DNA of 64,000 nucleotides from Acanthopleuribacter pedis (lineage in GTDB: Bacteria; Acidobacteriota; Holophagae; Acanthopleuribacterales; Acanthopleuribacteraceae). The position numbers were made by a program, and so were the translations under genes. Below, one piece after another: positions 27,601-34,301 of the stretch. How positions within the stretch are numbered: position 1 is the first letter of the stretch; each line of letters starts with the position of its first letter. The stretch spans positions 310,001-374,000 of the forward strand of contig NZ_JAFREP010000006.1 in assembly GCF_017377855.1 (NCBI RefSeq), given 5' to 3'. The notes under the pieces are model-generated. The model was not told the origin of the DNA, ran no database searches, and was given only the letters and a program-made list of their open reading frames with translations.

Positions 27601-27657
27601 CGCGAGCAAGAGGTCGAGGAGGGCAAGGTCGTCGTCGTTTTGGGTGAAATCGATCAT
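18607..27657 (-). CDS. NRPS, C-A-T-E-C-A-T-C (3016 aa)
   Basis: ATG at 27657 with GAGGA upstream; 13 nt after the preceding gene. Domains in order: C (~40-465, HHLVCDG at 170); A (~495-985; pocket about D-A-L-G-M-G-V-T-F, unassigned); T with GGDSI (Ser1032); E (~1080-1510, HHLIVDG at 1209); C of the D-donor type directly after E (~1550-1970, HHIVLDG at 1682); A (~1990-2475; FDLTLSS and NEYGPTEATVG give about D-L-S-S-I-G-E-V-G, near the Asn/Asp group); T with GGHSL (Ser2519); and a final C (~2575-3010) whose motif is NHVIGDG (Asn2707 in place of the first His, catalytic second His kept). The N-terminus has a short Leu/Asp-rich helix that could dock with the previous protein. It adds one D-residue and one Asn-like residue, then passes the chain to the A-T-TE protein. 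Confidence 0.95.
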   Translation of the reverse strand: MIDFTQNDDDLALLDLLLADELPDPVMETATLAPRDPAAPTPLSFAQNRLWVLHRLDPDSTVYNVCTALRLRGDLNRDALGAALDEIVRRHEVLRTCFREVDGQVVAEVKPAAPVALPLVDLRDATSDTEAARHAEAMRSLRFDLERGPLLQFRLLHTGTDEWVMLFTLHHLVCDGWSLGLFARELASLYNAFVAGEPSPLPELGLQYGDFSVWQRATLVGERYAEHTAFWRKTLGDSRDLDLPTDRPRPPHPSHRGAVLRATVPETVTRGLESLAQENEATLFMVLAAAYGLVLGRVARQDDLVIGTPVAGRNRPELETLIGFFINTVPLRFQMKGSRRFSNLLARFRDQTLDAFGHQDLPFEQIVTELAPQRDPARHPFFQVAFALHNAPEAEEHLNGLSLEPLRTAVTTAKFDLTLALERADDGLVGSFEYSTDLFDATTVTMLSDAVNTVLAQLAAGVDALDRLTLINPNHGAMQNEIWNATSRPYPRDSNIATLFDAAAAAHPNQTALVCGDTRMSYAELADRANRLAAHLIERGVRPDQPVGLFCGRAPAMVVGMLAVLKAGGAYVPLDPGYPLERLKLLLEETGAEPVLYDQTAPPAQAVAAERLVAINAPHETAADPVTVPVSPNSLAYIVFTSGSTGRPKGVAVDQRAVVRLVRNTDYTDLTPQTVFLHLSASAFDATTLEIWGPLLNGGTVVLMKPAPFSLEEVAATARAHAVTHLFLTTGLFKQLVDQPVGDLPALRALMTGGEAVSAGHMTRFMQRYPFCHLTHVYGPTENTTFSTFEAMAAERRASVIPIGRPIANSTCLVLDDHGNLLPPGAVGELCVGGDGLARGYWRRPDLTAARFVPHPFSTTLGERLYRTGDLVRQQADGRVVFVGRVDDQVKIRGFRVEPGEVQAALRDHAPLQDVLVAARRNPAGHLRLCAWLVWQPGEAQDLDAVRTFLNAHLPEYMHPGYLVVLPQFPLNANGKVDRNALPDPFAQTETGTAYAAPRNQREQWLADALAELLGVARVGRHDAYFEMGGDSIIAIQLVGRMRRHGLRLNVADLFANPSVAALAPLLTAQADQTETGPVQGTVPLTPIQQWFFQHQDRDHHHFNQSVLLRGKPRFDTALLQQALDALWCRHDALRLTFTVRDSAVQQAYADLAPPHLKLVDPAEHADPAAAMAEHGEKASAAFDLGAGPLWNPVLYRLPDGDRLWLAAHHLIVDGVSWRILLEDLTTAYGQAERGQATDLGPKTASFQTWSEALVRRAADSDLHAERTYWETTAAATAAPPPTTKVAGDNRVGDSALAGVSLSPERTADLLGPSHKAFHTEINDLLLTALARALHGRLGEHRTRITLESHGRETLPNGPPVDRTIGWFTTMFPFLLELAEGDLATQIKTVKEHLRAVPHKGGGYGVLRYLATEETAATMTPAEKPWLAFNYLGVFDTPGEDGPLADADEQVGRDMGVGLRRGNDLEVGGLVVNGKLKLTLTYDRGRYEAEAMTALLTALRDELALLVRFCCAREQAEKTPSDFLACDLDLPAYQNLLTQNALNAADIEDIVPLAPMQQGLLFESLVDNRSDAYFLQMSYRIEGPFPLDAFRHAWHQLCDHHAVLRTAFLHRQVTTPRQVVFKKRDPEFHVRDWRGLENQASELNAFYEKDRRRGFDLERDPLLRFTIIRLDEQTHQVVWRFHHIVLDGWCMGRLFDQCGLLMDAAASGTEATLPEVPPYRDYLAWLTRWDKAAACAWWTRHLAGHDQRTGMNALGRPEPDAGYDLGEFTLDLAPLHAVRAMAAAQSATTAVMCQALWAFLLARFNDRDDVCFGAVVSGRPPHLDGADQMIGLFINAVPVRVQVHRDETFADLVGRVQRDALAAEPYHYLPLAELQVLSPLGRDTFDHLLIFENYPPAQQVKDNSDPLTVSDLQVHDHTHYDFNLIFIPGEKLQLRITFNRKRFDEDRLRAVAEHYRVALNAVLAEPQHPLITLDGAPAQTEPIETTVAERNTNVLDLWDARVAKNPQSPVLSHNGTTIGAAELDRAAERMARFLVAEHGIQPEDRVGVLLNRAPHLMTAILAVLKAGAAFVPMEPTNPDQRLHLITAEAGCRLVLSEPGLRERLPETPCMDVTHGLPERDAALPRVDGHALAYVLFTSGSTGKPKGCAMSHANLHHYLTHAAALYFAEGGGCFGLYSSIAFDLTLSSLFLPLLRGERLHLFDAKQPLNDILTETLSGAHGIDSVKLTPSHIALLDHLPIQSSPVKRAIVGGEALLNRHVATLRRLNPRMAIFNEYGPTEATVGCVIKSIGAEDEEITIGNAMPDMSTHVLDRWQRPTLFDMPGELYLGGKGLARGYWGRADLTAERFIPHAGGTRLYKTGDWVRRRDDGELLYLGRRDDQVKVRGYRIELGEIQARLTALANVRQAHVACLQDPQLGPSLVAWVVPAHAGDSLQGLRDQLGKTLPDYMVPAHLIPLAALPLTVNGKVDSAALPGITATERPFEAPVDALEQDITTLWSEVLGVERVGRNDDFFALGGHSLVAMQVLAQIHRRRQVQVPLRAFFEKPTPARLAELVHTTEKSEYIGIEPVAPQEDYVLSHAQKRLWSLQMMGGAGATTAYNMPKAFVFERGLNADALKKALTDMVHRHEALRTGFIVVDGEPRQKIAPPSVFNIREVDLREAEDGEAAARAYCEKDAHQPFDLASPPLLRVALLYLAEGRAVLLLNINHVIGDGWSMNVIYREILSRYQAHDHGVPAPINPPRIQYKDFAVWQSRQTFKKEKAYWLEQLADPPPPLQLPTDFAPTLDAAFRGDTVYHRVEAEVLAGLHRLANRKHTTVSNVVLAVLNLFLYKLTGRDDLSVGMALANRGHADLQNLIGFFVNLLPIRTRFTAGMEFEQLLESVIETVNGAFDHQNYPLDLLVADLNPERDGNRQTLFNVIYGFQSFADLRLDVAMVGKVTDADGAGTTVLREAREIPLRFHTTKFDLTLYVLEEGGQLHFTMEYDTALFKPSTIKRYLTALARIAEAVVREPHTEKH

Positions 27658-27670
27658 CGGGGGATCCTCG

Positions 27671-30600
27671 CTAGGAACCTTGTTGTGCCTTGCGGGCTTG
27701 CAGGGCGGCTTGTTTCTGTTCGGGTGTCATGCTTTCAATGCGGCGCAGCGTGGCCGCCACCTTGTCCACGTGGCCGGGACGCGGTTCGTTGGCGCGCAGG
27801 TAAGCGGCCAAACGCACCACCGTCGGCGCGCGGAAGAAGTCGGTCAAAAACACTTCCATTTTGAAGAGGCGGTGCAGCCGTGCCACCACCTGAGTGGCCA
27901 ACAAGGAATGGCCGCCGAAGTTGAAGAAGGAATCCTCGGTGCCGGGTTCCTCGCGCTTCAACACGGTGTGGAACAAGCTGAGCAGCACGGTTTCCAGATC
28001 GTCCTTGGGTTCGGTGCGTTTGCTTTGGGCGGTCTCCACCTGGAGCACCATGTTCGCCAAGCGCGGCCGATCGATGCGGTCTTCCGGGCAAAGCAGGTGC
28101 ATCGGCAGTTTGACAAAACGTTCGGGCAGGTGCGCGGCGGGTAGGTGCTCGGCCAAAAACGTCTCAAAGGATTCGGCGCTGATGGTTTTATCGGCCGCGT
28201 AAAAAGCGGTCAGGCAAGAACCGGCCTCCGCGACACGCACCACCACCACGGCTTTGGTCACCTCGGGGTGGCGGGCGACCGCTGCCTCGATGGGTACCGC
28301 GTTGAGGCGCTCGCCGTCGCGGTTGAGCAGGTCGGCGATGCGGCCGGCGACCTGGAGTTGACCCGCGCGGGTCAAACGGCCGAGAAAACCGGTGCGCAAC
28401 CGGCGTTGTTCCGGGTGCCGCGGATGGGGTTCCAGTTGTGCGCCGTTGTCCTCGGCCGGGCCAAGGATTTCCGTGGCCAAACCCTTGCCGCTCAGGCAAA
28501 TCTCGCCGTAGGCACCGCGTGGGACCGGCTGGTTGTCCTTGAGCAAGGTCAAGCTGTTGCCCGCGAGCGGTTCGCCCAGGTTAAACCATTCCGGGTCGTG
28601 GGGTCCCGCGGCGGCGACCAACGCGGCGCCGGTCAGCGAAAAGGCGTTGAAGCGACGCGTGCCTTGCGGCAGTTTGAGGTCGGGTTCACCTTGGCAAAGC
28701 ACCAACGCGGTGGCGGCCTGAAGCGGCACCGCCTCGGCACGCACCGCCTCAACCACGGCCCAATCGGCCCGCGTTCCACCGTCGCGTACCAGCGAACCGC
28801 CGCATACCAGGGTCACGGCGACTTCCAGCAGGAAGGCGGAACGGTTGGGATTGGCGCGTTGTTGGACACGCCCTTGATCGGGAACATCGCATCGCGCGAC
28901 CAAATCGGCGGCGGTGTTGAGCAGGGCGGCATGGCTGAGTTTCACGCCGCACCCTGGTGTGTCGTAGAGCACGCAGGCCCCGTGATCGCTTGCCGGGGAT
29001 GCGGGCTCGGCCGGGGCTTGGGCCGCGATTGCCTCGGCTTCGAGGTCCAAATCGAGGCGGTCGCCCCAGTAGTTGGGTAACTGCTCCGCGAGATCGTCGC
29101 GCGAAATCAGCACCGGCGGTTCCGCTTCTTCCAATAGGGTGCGGACCGACGCGGCGTCTGATTCGGCGTCGAGGGGCAACCACAAACCGCCCAATTGATG
29201 CGTGGCGATCAAACCAATCAAGGCCTCGGCGGGATCTTCCAGGTACTGCGCGGTGACGGTGCCCGGCGCCACATCCAAATTGGCCAACAGCGCGGCGACC
29301 TGACCGGCGCGATGGTGGAGCGCGCCGTAGGTCAGCGTTGTGGAGGCATCGCGGTATACCAAGGCATCGGGCGCGGTTGACGCCCGCGCGGCGACCACGT
29401 CGGCGAGGGAACCTTCCACGGCAAAAGGTTGCTTGGCGGTGCGTTCGCCGCGAACCTCGCCCCCTTCGGCCGTTTCGACACGCGCCAAGTCGACGATGGG
29501 TTTGTCGGGCGTGGCCACCACGTCCGTCACCAAGGCGACAAAATGGTCGACCATGGTTTCAATCGTCGAAGGTTGGAACAAGGTTTTGGCGTACATCATG
29601 CGCAGGCTCAGCCCGTCCGCTATTTCATAAAAGTCAAAAACCAGGTCGGTTTTGGCGCTGATAAAGCCGATGTCGAAGGGTTCGGCCGACAGCGAACCCA
29701 TGTGCGAGCGGGTTTCGCCGCCGACGCCCAGGTTGATCAAAATGTCGGTTAAGGGTGCGCGGCTCGGGTCGCGGCGCAAAGCCAAACCCGCGATCAATGT
29801 GTCGTAGGGATAGAACTGGTGTTTCATGGCGCCTTGCAGGTTGTCGCGTACCTGGGCCAGGAAATCGCGGAAGCCGCTTTCCGCAACCACTTTGTTGCGC
29901 AGGGCCAGGGTGTTCACAAAGTTGCCGATTTGAAACTCCTGGCCGGCATGGCCGCGGCCGGCAACGGGACAACCGACGATCACATCAGGCTGATCGGCAT
30001 AACGCGCCAGCAGGACGTTCACCAAAGCGGTGAGCACACCGAACAAACTGGCGCCGTTTTCTTCGGCTAGGTTGGTCAAGGCGCGGTGCACGGCCGGTGG
30101 CAACACGCGCCGGTAGAGCGCGCCTTCAAACGACATCACCGCGGGGCGCGGTCGGTCCGTGGGCAAGTCCAAAACCGGCAGGCGGCCGGCCAGTTGTTCG
30201 CGCCAGTAGGCCGCTTGCTTGGCGCCCGCCTCGCCGCTAAGCATGGTTTCCTGCCATGTGGCAAAGTCCTTGTACTGGCTCTTCAGGGGCGGTAGGGAAT
30301 CGGGACGATTTGCCGCGAAATCTTGGTACAGCGTGGTCAAATCGCGCACCAACACCCCTTCGGACCAACCGTCAAACACCAGGTGATGGATGTTGAGGTA
30401 CAGCACGTGGCGGTCGTCGGCGACCTTCAGCACGTGGGCGCGGATCAGCGGCGCGGTGGTCAGGTCGAAGGGACGGCCCGCGTCGGCCTGAATGTGTGCC
30501 CGCGCGGCGGCCTCGCCATCCTCGGCGCCGCGCAAATCGACATGGGTCAGCGGCAACGGCATGGGATCGGCGATGAACTGGCGCGCCGTGCCGTCCACGG

Positions 30601-30892
30601 CACGAACCGCGGTGCGCAGCGATTCGTGGCGGGCGACCAGGGCGTCGAGCGCGCGCGCCAGTACGGCGGTGTCCAAATCACCCTGGAGCGCCACCGCCAT
30701 CGGGCAGTTGTAGGCGGTGGTGTCCTGCACCATTTGCTCCAACACCCACAAGCGTTTTTGAGCGTGGCACAGGGGGAACCCCTTGGCGGCGCGTTGTTTG
30801 GCAAAGTAGCCGCGATCCCGCAGGATCTGCAGGGCTTGTGGTTCGCCGGCGCGGGCGCGTGCTTTCAGGGATTCAAGGGTGTCGTCAGTCAT
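27671..30892 (-). CDS. NRPS module C-A(degenerate)-T (1073 aa)
   Basis: ATG at 30892, overlapping the upstream stop by 8 nt, which implies coupled translation. The C domain (~40-470) has HHLVFDG (169). Residues ~495-945 align in order with an A domain but have lost its motifs. The a3 P-loop is reduced to LYDTPGCGVKLSH. The a5 YGPTE is gone (RRFNAFSLTG), a7 reads RTGFLG without the Asp, a8 lacks VKIRG, and a10 reads EDRIDR without the catalytic NGK lysine. It should not form an acyl-adenylate. The carrier is intact, with FGGHSLLATQ (Ser996), followed by a helical tail. The unit added here is either loaded in trans by another A domain or the module is a pass-through. The N-terminal ~35 residues are helical and charged and may dock to the previous protein. 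Confidence 0.93.
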   Translation of the reverse strand: MTDDTLESLKARARAGEPQALQILRDRGYFAKQRAAKGFPLCHAQKRLWVLEQMVQDTTAYNCPMAVALQGDLDTAVLARALDALVARHESLRTAVRAVDGTARQFIADPMPLPLTHVDLRGAEDGEAAARAHIQADAGRPFDLTTAPLIRAHVLKVADDRHVLYLNIHHLVFDGWSEGVLVRDLTTLYQDFAANRPDSLPPLKSQYKDFATWQETMLSGEAGAKQAAYWREQLAGRLPVLDLPTDRPRPAVMSFEGALYRRVLPPAVHRALTNLAEENGASLFGVLTALVNVLLARYADQPDVIVGCPVAGRGHAGQEFQIGNFVNTLALRNKVVAESGFRDFLAQVRDNLQGAMKHQFYPYDTLIAGLALRRDPSRAPLTDILINLGVGGETRSHMGSLSAEPFDIGFISAKTDLVFDFYEIADGLSLRMMYAKTLFQPSTIETMVDHFVALVTDVVATPDKPIVDLARVETAEGGEVRGERTAKQPFAVEGSLADVVAARASTAPDALVYRDASTTLTYGALHHRAGQVAALLANLDVAPGTVTAQYLEDPAEALIGLIATHQLGGLWLPLDAESDAASVRTLLEEAEPPVLISRDDLAEQLPNYWGDRLDLDLEAEAIAAQAPAEPASPASDHGACVLYDTPGCGVKLSHAALLNTAADLVARCDVPDQGRVQQRANPNRSAFLLEVAVTLVCGGSLVRDGGTRADWAVVEAVRAEAVPLQAATALVLCQGEPDLKLPQGTRRFNAFSLTGAALVAAAGPHDPEWFNLGEPLAGNSLTLLKDNQPVPRGAYGEICLSGKGLATEILGPAEDNGAQLEPHPRHPEQRRLRTGFLGRLTRAGQLQVAGRIADLLNRDGERLNAVPIEAAVARHPEVTKAVVVVRVAEAGSCLTAFYAADKTISAESFETFLAEHLPAAHLPERFVKLPMHLLCPEDRIDRPRLANMVLQVETAQSKRTEPKDDLETVLLSLFHTVLKREEPGTEDSFFNFGGHSLLATQVVARLHRLFKMEVFLTDFFRAPTVVRLAAYLRANEPRPGHVDKVAATLRRIESMTPEQKQAALQARKAQQGS

Positions 30893-33800
30893 TCAGCAAC
30901 TCCAATTCCTCGGCCGTTAAGGGCGCGATAGTGTCCATAAAATCCGCGATCAGCGCGGGGTCCGGTTCCTGCTGCCGCCGGATCAAGTCGGCGAAGTCGG
31001 CAAAAACCGGATGGTTAAACAGTTCAAACAGCGAGAGCGTCACGTCAAAAGCGTGCTGGACCTGAAACACCAAACGCGTCCCTTTCAGGCTGTGCCCGCC
31101 CAAACCGAAAAAGTCGTCGTCGATGCTGAGCGAGGCCACGCCCAGCACGTTGCACCAGATATCGCGCAGCTCCCGTTCCAAATCGTCACGAGGCGGGATC
31201 CGTTCGCGGCTTTGTTCGGCGACGTCGAGTGGTCGGTTGTTCAGCGTTTTGCGGTCGACCTTGCCGTTGGCGGTCAAAGGGAACTCATCCAGGCAAACGA
31301 AGTGACTCGGAATCATGTAACCCGGCAAGCTGGGCTGGAGGAAGGACCGCGGCGCGGCACTGTCCAACGCGGTTCCGCTGACGCGCAGGTAGGCGACCAA
31401 CACGTGGTTTTGGTCCTTGTCGCGGGGGGCGCATACCACCGCCTGCAAGACCCGTGGATGCTGTTGCAGGTGTTGTTCGATGTCGCCCAGCTCGATGCGA
31501 AAGCCGCGCACTTTGACTTGTTGGTCGCGACGGCCGAGGAAATCGATCAGGCCGTCGCCGCGGCGGGCGACCAAATCACCGGTCCGGTACATCCGCGCGC
31601 CCGGCGTATCGCTAAAGGGATCGGGCACAAAGGCCGCGGCGGTCAGGTCGGGCCGCTTGTGGTAACCGTGCGCCAAGCCGGCGCCGCCGATCACCAGTTC
31701 CCCCACCACGCCGACGGGGACGGGGCACCCCTCACCGTCGAGCACGTACAACTGGGTGTTGGCAAGTGGGCGACCCAGTGGCATGGCTTGGGTGTGGGTC
31801 AGGTCCGGGGTGATCGGGGTGCGTGCCGACCAAATGGTGGTTTCGGTGGGTCCATAAAGGTTCCACAAAACCTTGCCTTTCGCCAACAGCTTGGCTGCCA
31901 ATTCGCCTGGCAGCGCCTCGCCGCCGCTGAGGAGGGTCATGGCGTCGCGACCGTGCCAACCGCTTTCCAGCAACAGCCGCCAACCTGCCGGGGTGGCCTG
32001 CATGTGGGTTGCCGCGACGCGGTCCAGCAGCGAGACCAAGCGCGGGCCGTCCGCGGCAACGGCGGCGGGGGCGAGCACCAGGGTCGCCCCGGTCATCAGC
32101 GGCAGGTACAGTTCCAAGGCGGCGATGTCAAACGAGATGGTGGTCACCGCCACCAACACATCGTGGCGGTCCATGCCCGGTTGTTGTTGCATGCTGAACA
32201 AGAAATTGTTGAGCGCCCGACGCGGCACCACCACACCCTTGGGGCGGCCGGTCGAACCCGAGGTATAAATGGTGTACGCCGGAAATTCCGGGCAAAGCAC
32301 CGGCGCGGGAAAGGTTTGGTGTTTTCCCGGCGCGCCCGCGAGCGGGGTTTCGTCGAGCAACAGCGTTTCGGCGGGAAGCTTGGGCAAGCTTGCGACCAAG
32401 GTGGTTTGCGTGATCAGCCAATCGGGTGTCGCGTCGGCCAACATGGCGGTCAACCGGTCCTTCGGAAACATCGGGTCCAAGGGAATATAGGTCGCACCTC
32501 GGTGCAACAGGGCCAAGAGCGCGATCACCATCTCCGGGGTGCGTTCCAACAACACCGCCACCTTGCTGCCGGGGCCGATGCCACGGTAGTGTAGCTCGGC
32601 CGCCAGGTGGTTTACCGCCGACGCCAGTTCGCGGTAGTTCGTGGTTGCGAGGGAACCGTCGCCCCGTTCGTAACGCAAGGCCGCGGTGTTCGGGGTGTCT
32701 CGCGCGGTTTCCAGGAAACGGGTGATCAAATCAAATTCGGCGGGAATCCTTGTTTCGCCGGGGTTGGCACCCTGCATCAGCGCGGCCGATTCTTCATCGG
32801 TCAACATGGGACAGCGCGCGAGCGCTTGGTTCGGATCGGCCGTGACCGCTTCGGTTAACCGCAACAAGTGGTCGCGCAACCGCGCCATCGTGCTAGGCGC
32901 GTAGAGGTCGCTGTTGTAGGTCAGGCAGGCCTCGAACCCGTTCTCGCGCGGCGTGAGGTTAAAGTCAAAGGTTAGGTCGTACTTGCTGGAGGCGGCCGAG
33001 TTGGGCAGCGGCGTAATCGTGATGTCGCCGAGTGCCGGCTCAAGGTCGCCCGCGTTTTGGCTCTGGACCATCACGTCGAACAGGGGCGAACGGCTCATGT
33101 CCGCTTTGATGTCCAGCTCGTCGATGAGTTTGTCGAAGGGGTAACCTTCGTGGGCGAAGCCGTCCAGCACGGTCTGGCGGACCTGGCCGAGCCAGGCGCT
33201 GAAACCTTGTTTGGGATCGATCTGAGACCGCAGCGGCAACATGTTCAGGTAAAAACCAACCTGACCTTCGAGATCAGCGTGGCCGCGCCCGGTGACCGGT
33301 GTGCCCACGATCAAATCCTGTTGGCCGGCGGTGCGGTAGAGCACCAATTTGACCAGGGCCAGCAGCACCATGAAGCGGGTGGCGCCGTGCCGGACGGCGA
33401 GCTTGCCCAAGGCTTCGGCGTGGGGCACGGTGAAAAACAGTTTCTCGCCCGCGAAGGTTTGGCGTGCGGGGCGCGGTCGGTCGGTGGGCAGGTCCAGCAC
33501 CGGCAGCGGTGCCGCCAGTTGCTTCAGCCAATAATCGGCGTGTTGGGATGCGCCCGCCGCCGTTTGTTGTTCCTGCCAAGCCGCAAAATCGCGGTAGTGA
33601 ATCCGCAACGGCGCCCAATCGGGTTCTTTCTGCTGCAGGGCCGCCGCGTAGGCTTGGGTCAGTTCGCGCAACATCACGCTCAAGCTCCAGCCGTCGCAAA
33701 TAATGTGGTGGACCGTGAGCAGCAGGGCGTGGCGGCGCGGTTGCAAACGGATTAGCGTGGCGCGCAGCAGGGGATCCGCGGCCAAATCGAAGGGTTTTGC

Positions 33801-34301
33801 CGTTTCGGCGGCGGCGCGTTTCTCGATGCGATCCGCGGGTGCGTCGCACCAATCTTCGAAATCAAAGCGGAAGAAATCGGACGGGTTTACTTTCTGACGG
33901 GGTTCACCGGCGCGGGTAGGGAAGGTGGTACGCAGCGCCTCGTGGCGGGTGATCAGCAGGTGAAAGGCCTGCTTGAGTGCGTCGCGGTGGAGGTCGCCGT
34001 CCAAAACCATGTGAAGCGGAATGTTGTAGGCACTGGTGTCTTTTTCGATTTGCGACAACACCCACAGGCGGCGTTGCGCGTGGGACAACGGGTAGTCGGG
34101 GGCGTCGGGCAGGCGGGGGATCGCCGCGTGGGTCGTACCCTGGAGCAACGCCAGAATCTCGGGTTTCAAGCGGCGCAGTTCGGCCTTGAGCGCCGCCGTC
34201 ATCACCCCTTCCGGCGCGCGGAACTTGAGCTTGCCGGCCTCCACCCACAGCTTGACGCCCTTGTGCTTGAGTTCGTTTAACAGCTGATGATGCCCGCTCA
34301 T
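30885..34301 (-). CDS. NRPS module: TubC-type docking domain, C-A-T (1138 aa)
   Basis: ATG at 34301, overlapping the upstream stop by 4 nt (ATGA). Residues 1-~55, with LLNELKHKGVKLWVE and LKPEILALL, match the N-terminal docking domain first seen in TubC, which grips the acidic tail of an upstream partner; the upstream protein here ends DDEEEGEL. Then C (~70-490, HHIICDG at 198), A (~515-1015), and T with GGHSL (Ser1071). The A-domain pocket read from FDIAALE, LSGGEA and LYGPTETTIW is about D-I-L-A-L-G-L-I-W, one change from the Gly consensus D-I-L-Q-L-G-L-I-W, so Gly is the best guess. The C-terminus ends in an acidic amphipathic stretch, LTAEELELLND, a possible docking partner for the next protein. 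Confidence 0.95.
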   Translation of the reverse strand: MSGHHQLLNELKHKGVKLWVEAGKLKFRAPEGVMTAALKAELRRLKPEILALLQGTTHAAIPRLPDAPDYPLSHAQRRLWVLSQIEKDTSAYNIPLHMVLDGDLHRDALKQAFHLLITRHEALRTTFPTRAGEPRQKVNPSDFFRFDFEDWCDAPADRIEKRAAAETAKPFDLAADPLLRATLIRLQPRRHALLLTVHHIICDGWSLSVMLRELTQAYAAALQQKEPDWAPLRIHYRDFAAWQEQQTAAGASQHADYWLKQLAAPLPVLDLPTDRPRPARQTFAGEKLFFTVPHAEALGKLAVRHGATRFMVLLALVKLVLYRTAGQQDLIVGTPVTGRGHADLEGQVGFYLNMLPLRSQIDPKQGFSAWLGQVRQTVLDGFAHEGYPFDKLIDELDIKADMSRSPLFDVMVQSQNAGDLEPALGDITITPLPNSAASSKYDLTFDFNLTPRENGFEACLTYNSDLYAPSTMARLRDHLLRLTEAVTADPNQALARCPMLTDEESAALMQGANPGETRIPAEFDLITRFLETARDTPNTAALRYERGDGSLATTNYRELASAVNHLAAELHYRGIGPGSKVAVLLERTPEMVIALLALLHRGATYIPLDPMFPKDRLTAMLADATPDWLITQTTLVASLPKLPAETLLLDETPLAGAPGKHQTFPAPVLCPEFPAYTIYTSGSTGRPKGVVVPRRALNNFLFSMQQQPGMDRHDVLVAVTTISFDIAALELYLPLMTGATLVLAPAAVAADGPRLVSLLDRVAATHMQATPAGWRLLLESGWHGRDAMTLLSGGEALPGELAAKLLAKGKVLWNLYGPTETTIWSARTPITPDLTHTQAMPLGRPLANTQLYVLDGEGCPVPVGVVGELVIGGAGLAHGYHKRPDLTAAAFVPDPFSDTPGARMYRTGDLVARRGDGLIDFLGRRDQQVKVRGFRIELGDIEQHLQQHPRVLQAVVCAPRDKDQNHVLVAYLRVSGTALDSAAPRSFLQPSLPGYMIPSHFVCLDEFPLTANGKVDRKTLNNRPLDVAEQSRERIPPRDDLERELRDIWCNVLGVASLSIDDDFFGLGGHSLKGTRLVFQVQHAFDVTLSLFELFNHPVFADFADLIRRQQEPDPALIADFMDTIAPLTAEELELLND

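Noticed and set aside
31011..32594. Long open frame of 527 codons on the plus strand inside the NRPS gene
   Set aside because: It is antisense to a well-supported C-A-T coding sequence. Strong third-position GC bias in the real gene leaves the mirror frame open; its translation has no family features. The same applies to 17185-18459, 41549-42802, 52567-54138 and 59643-61181.
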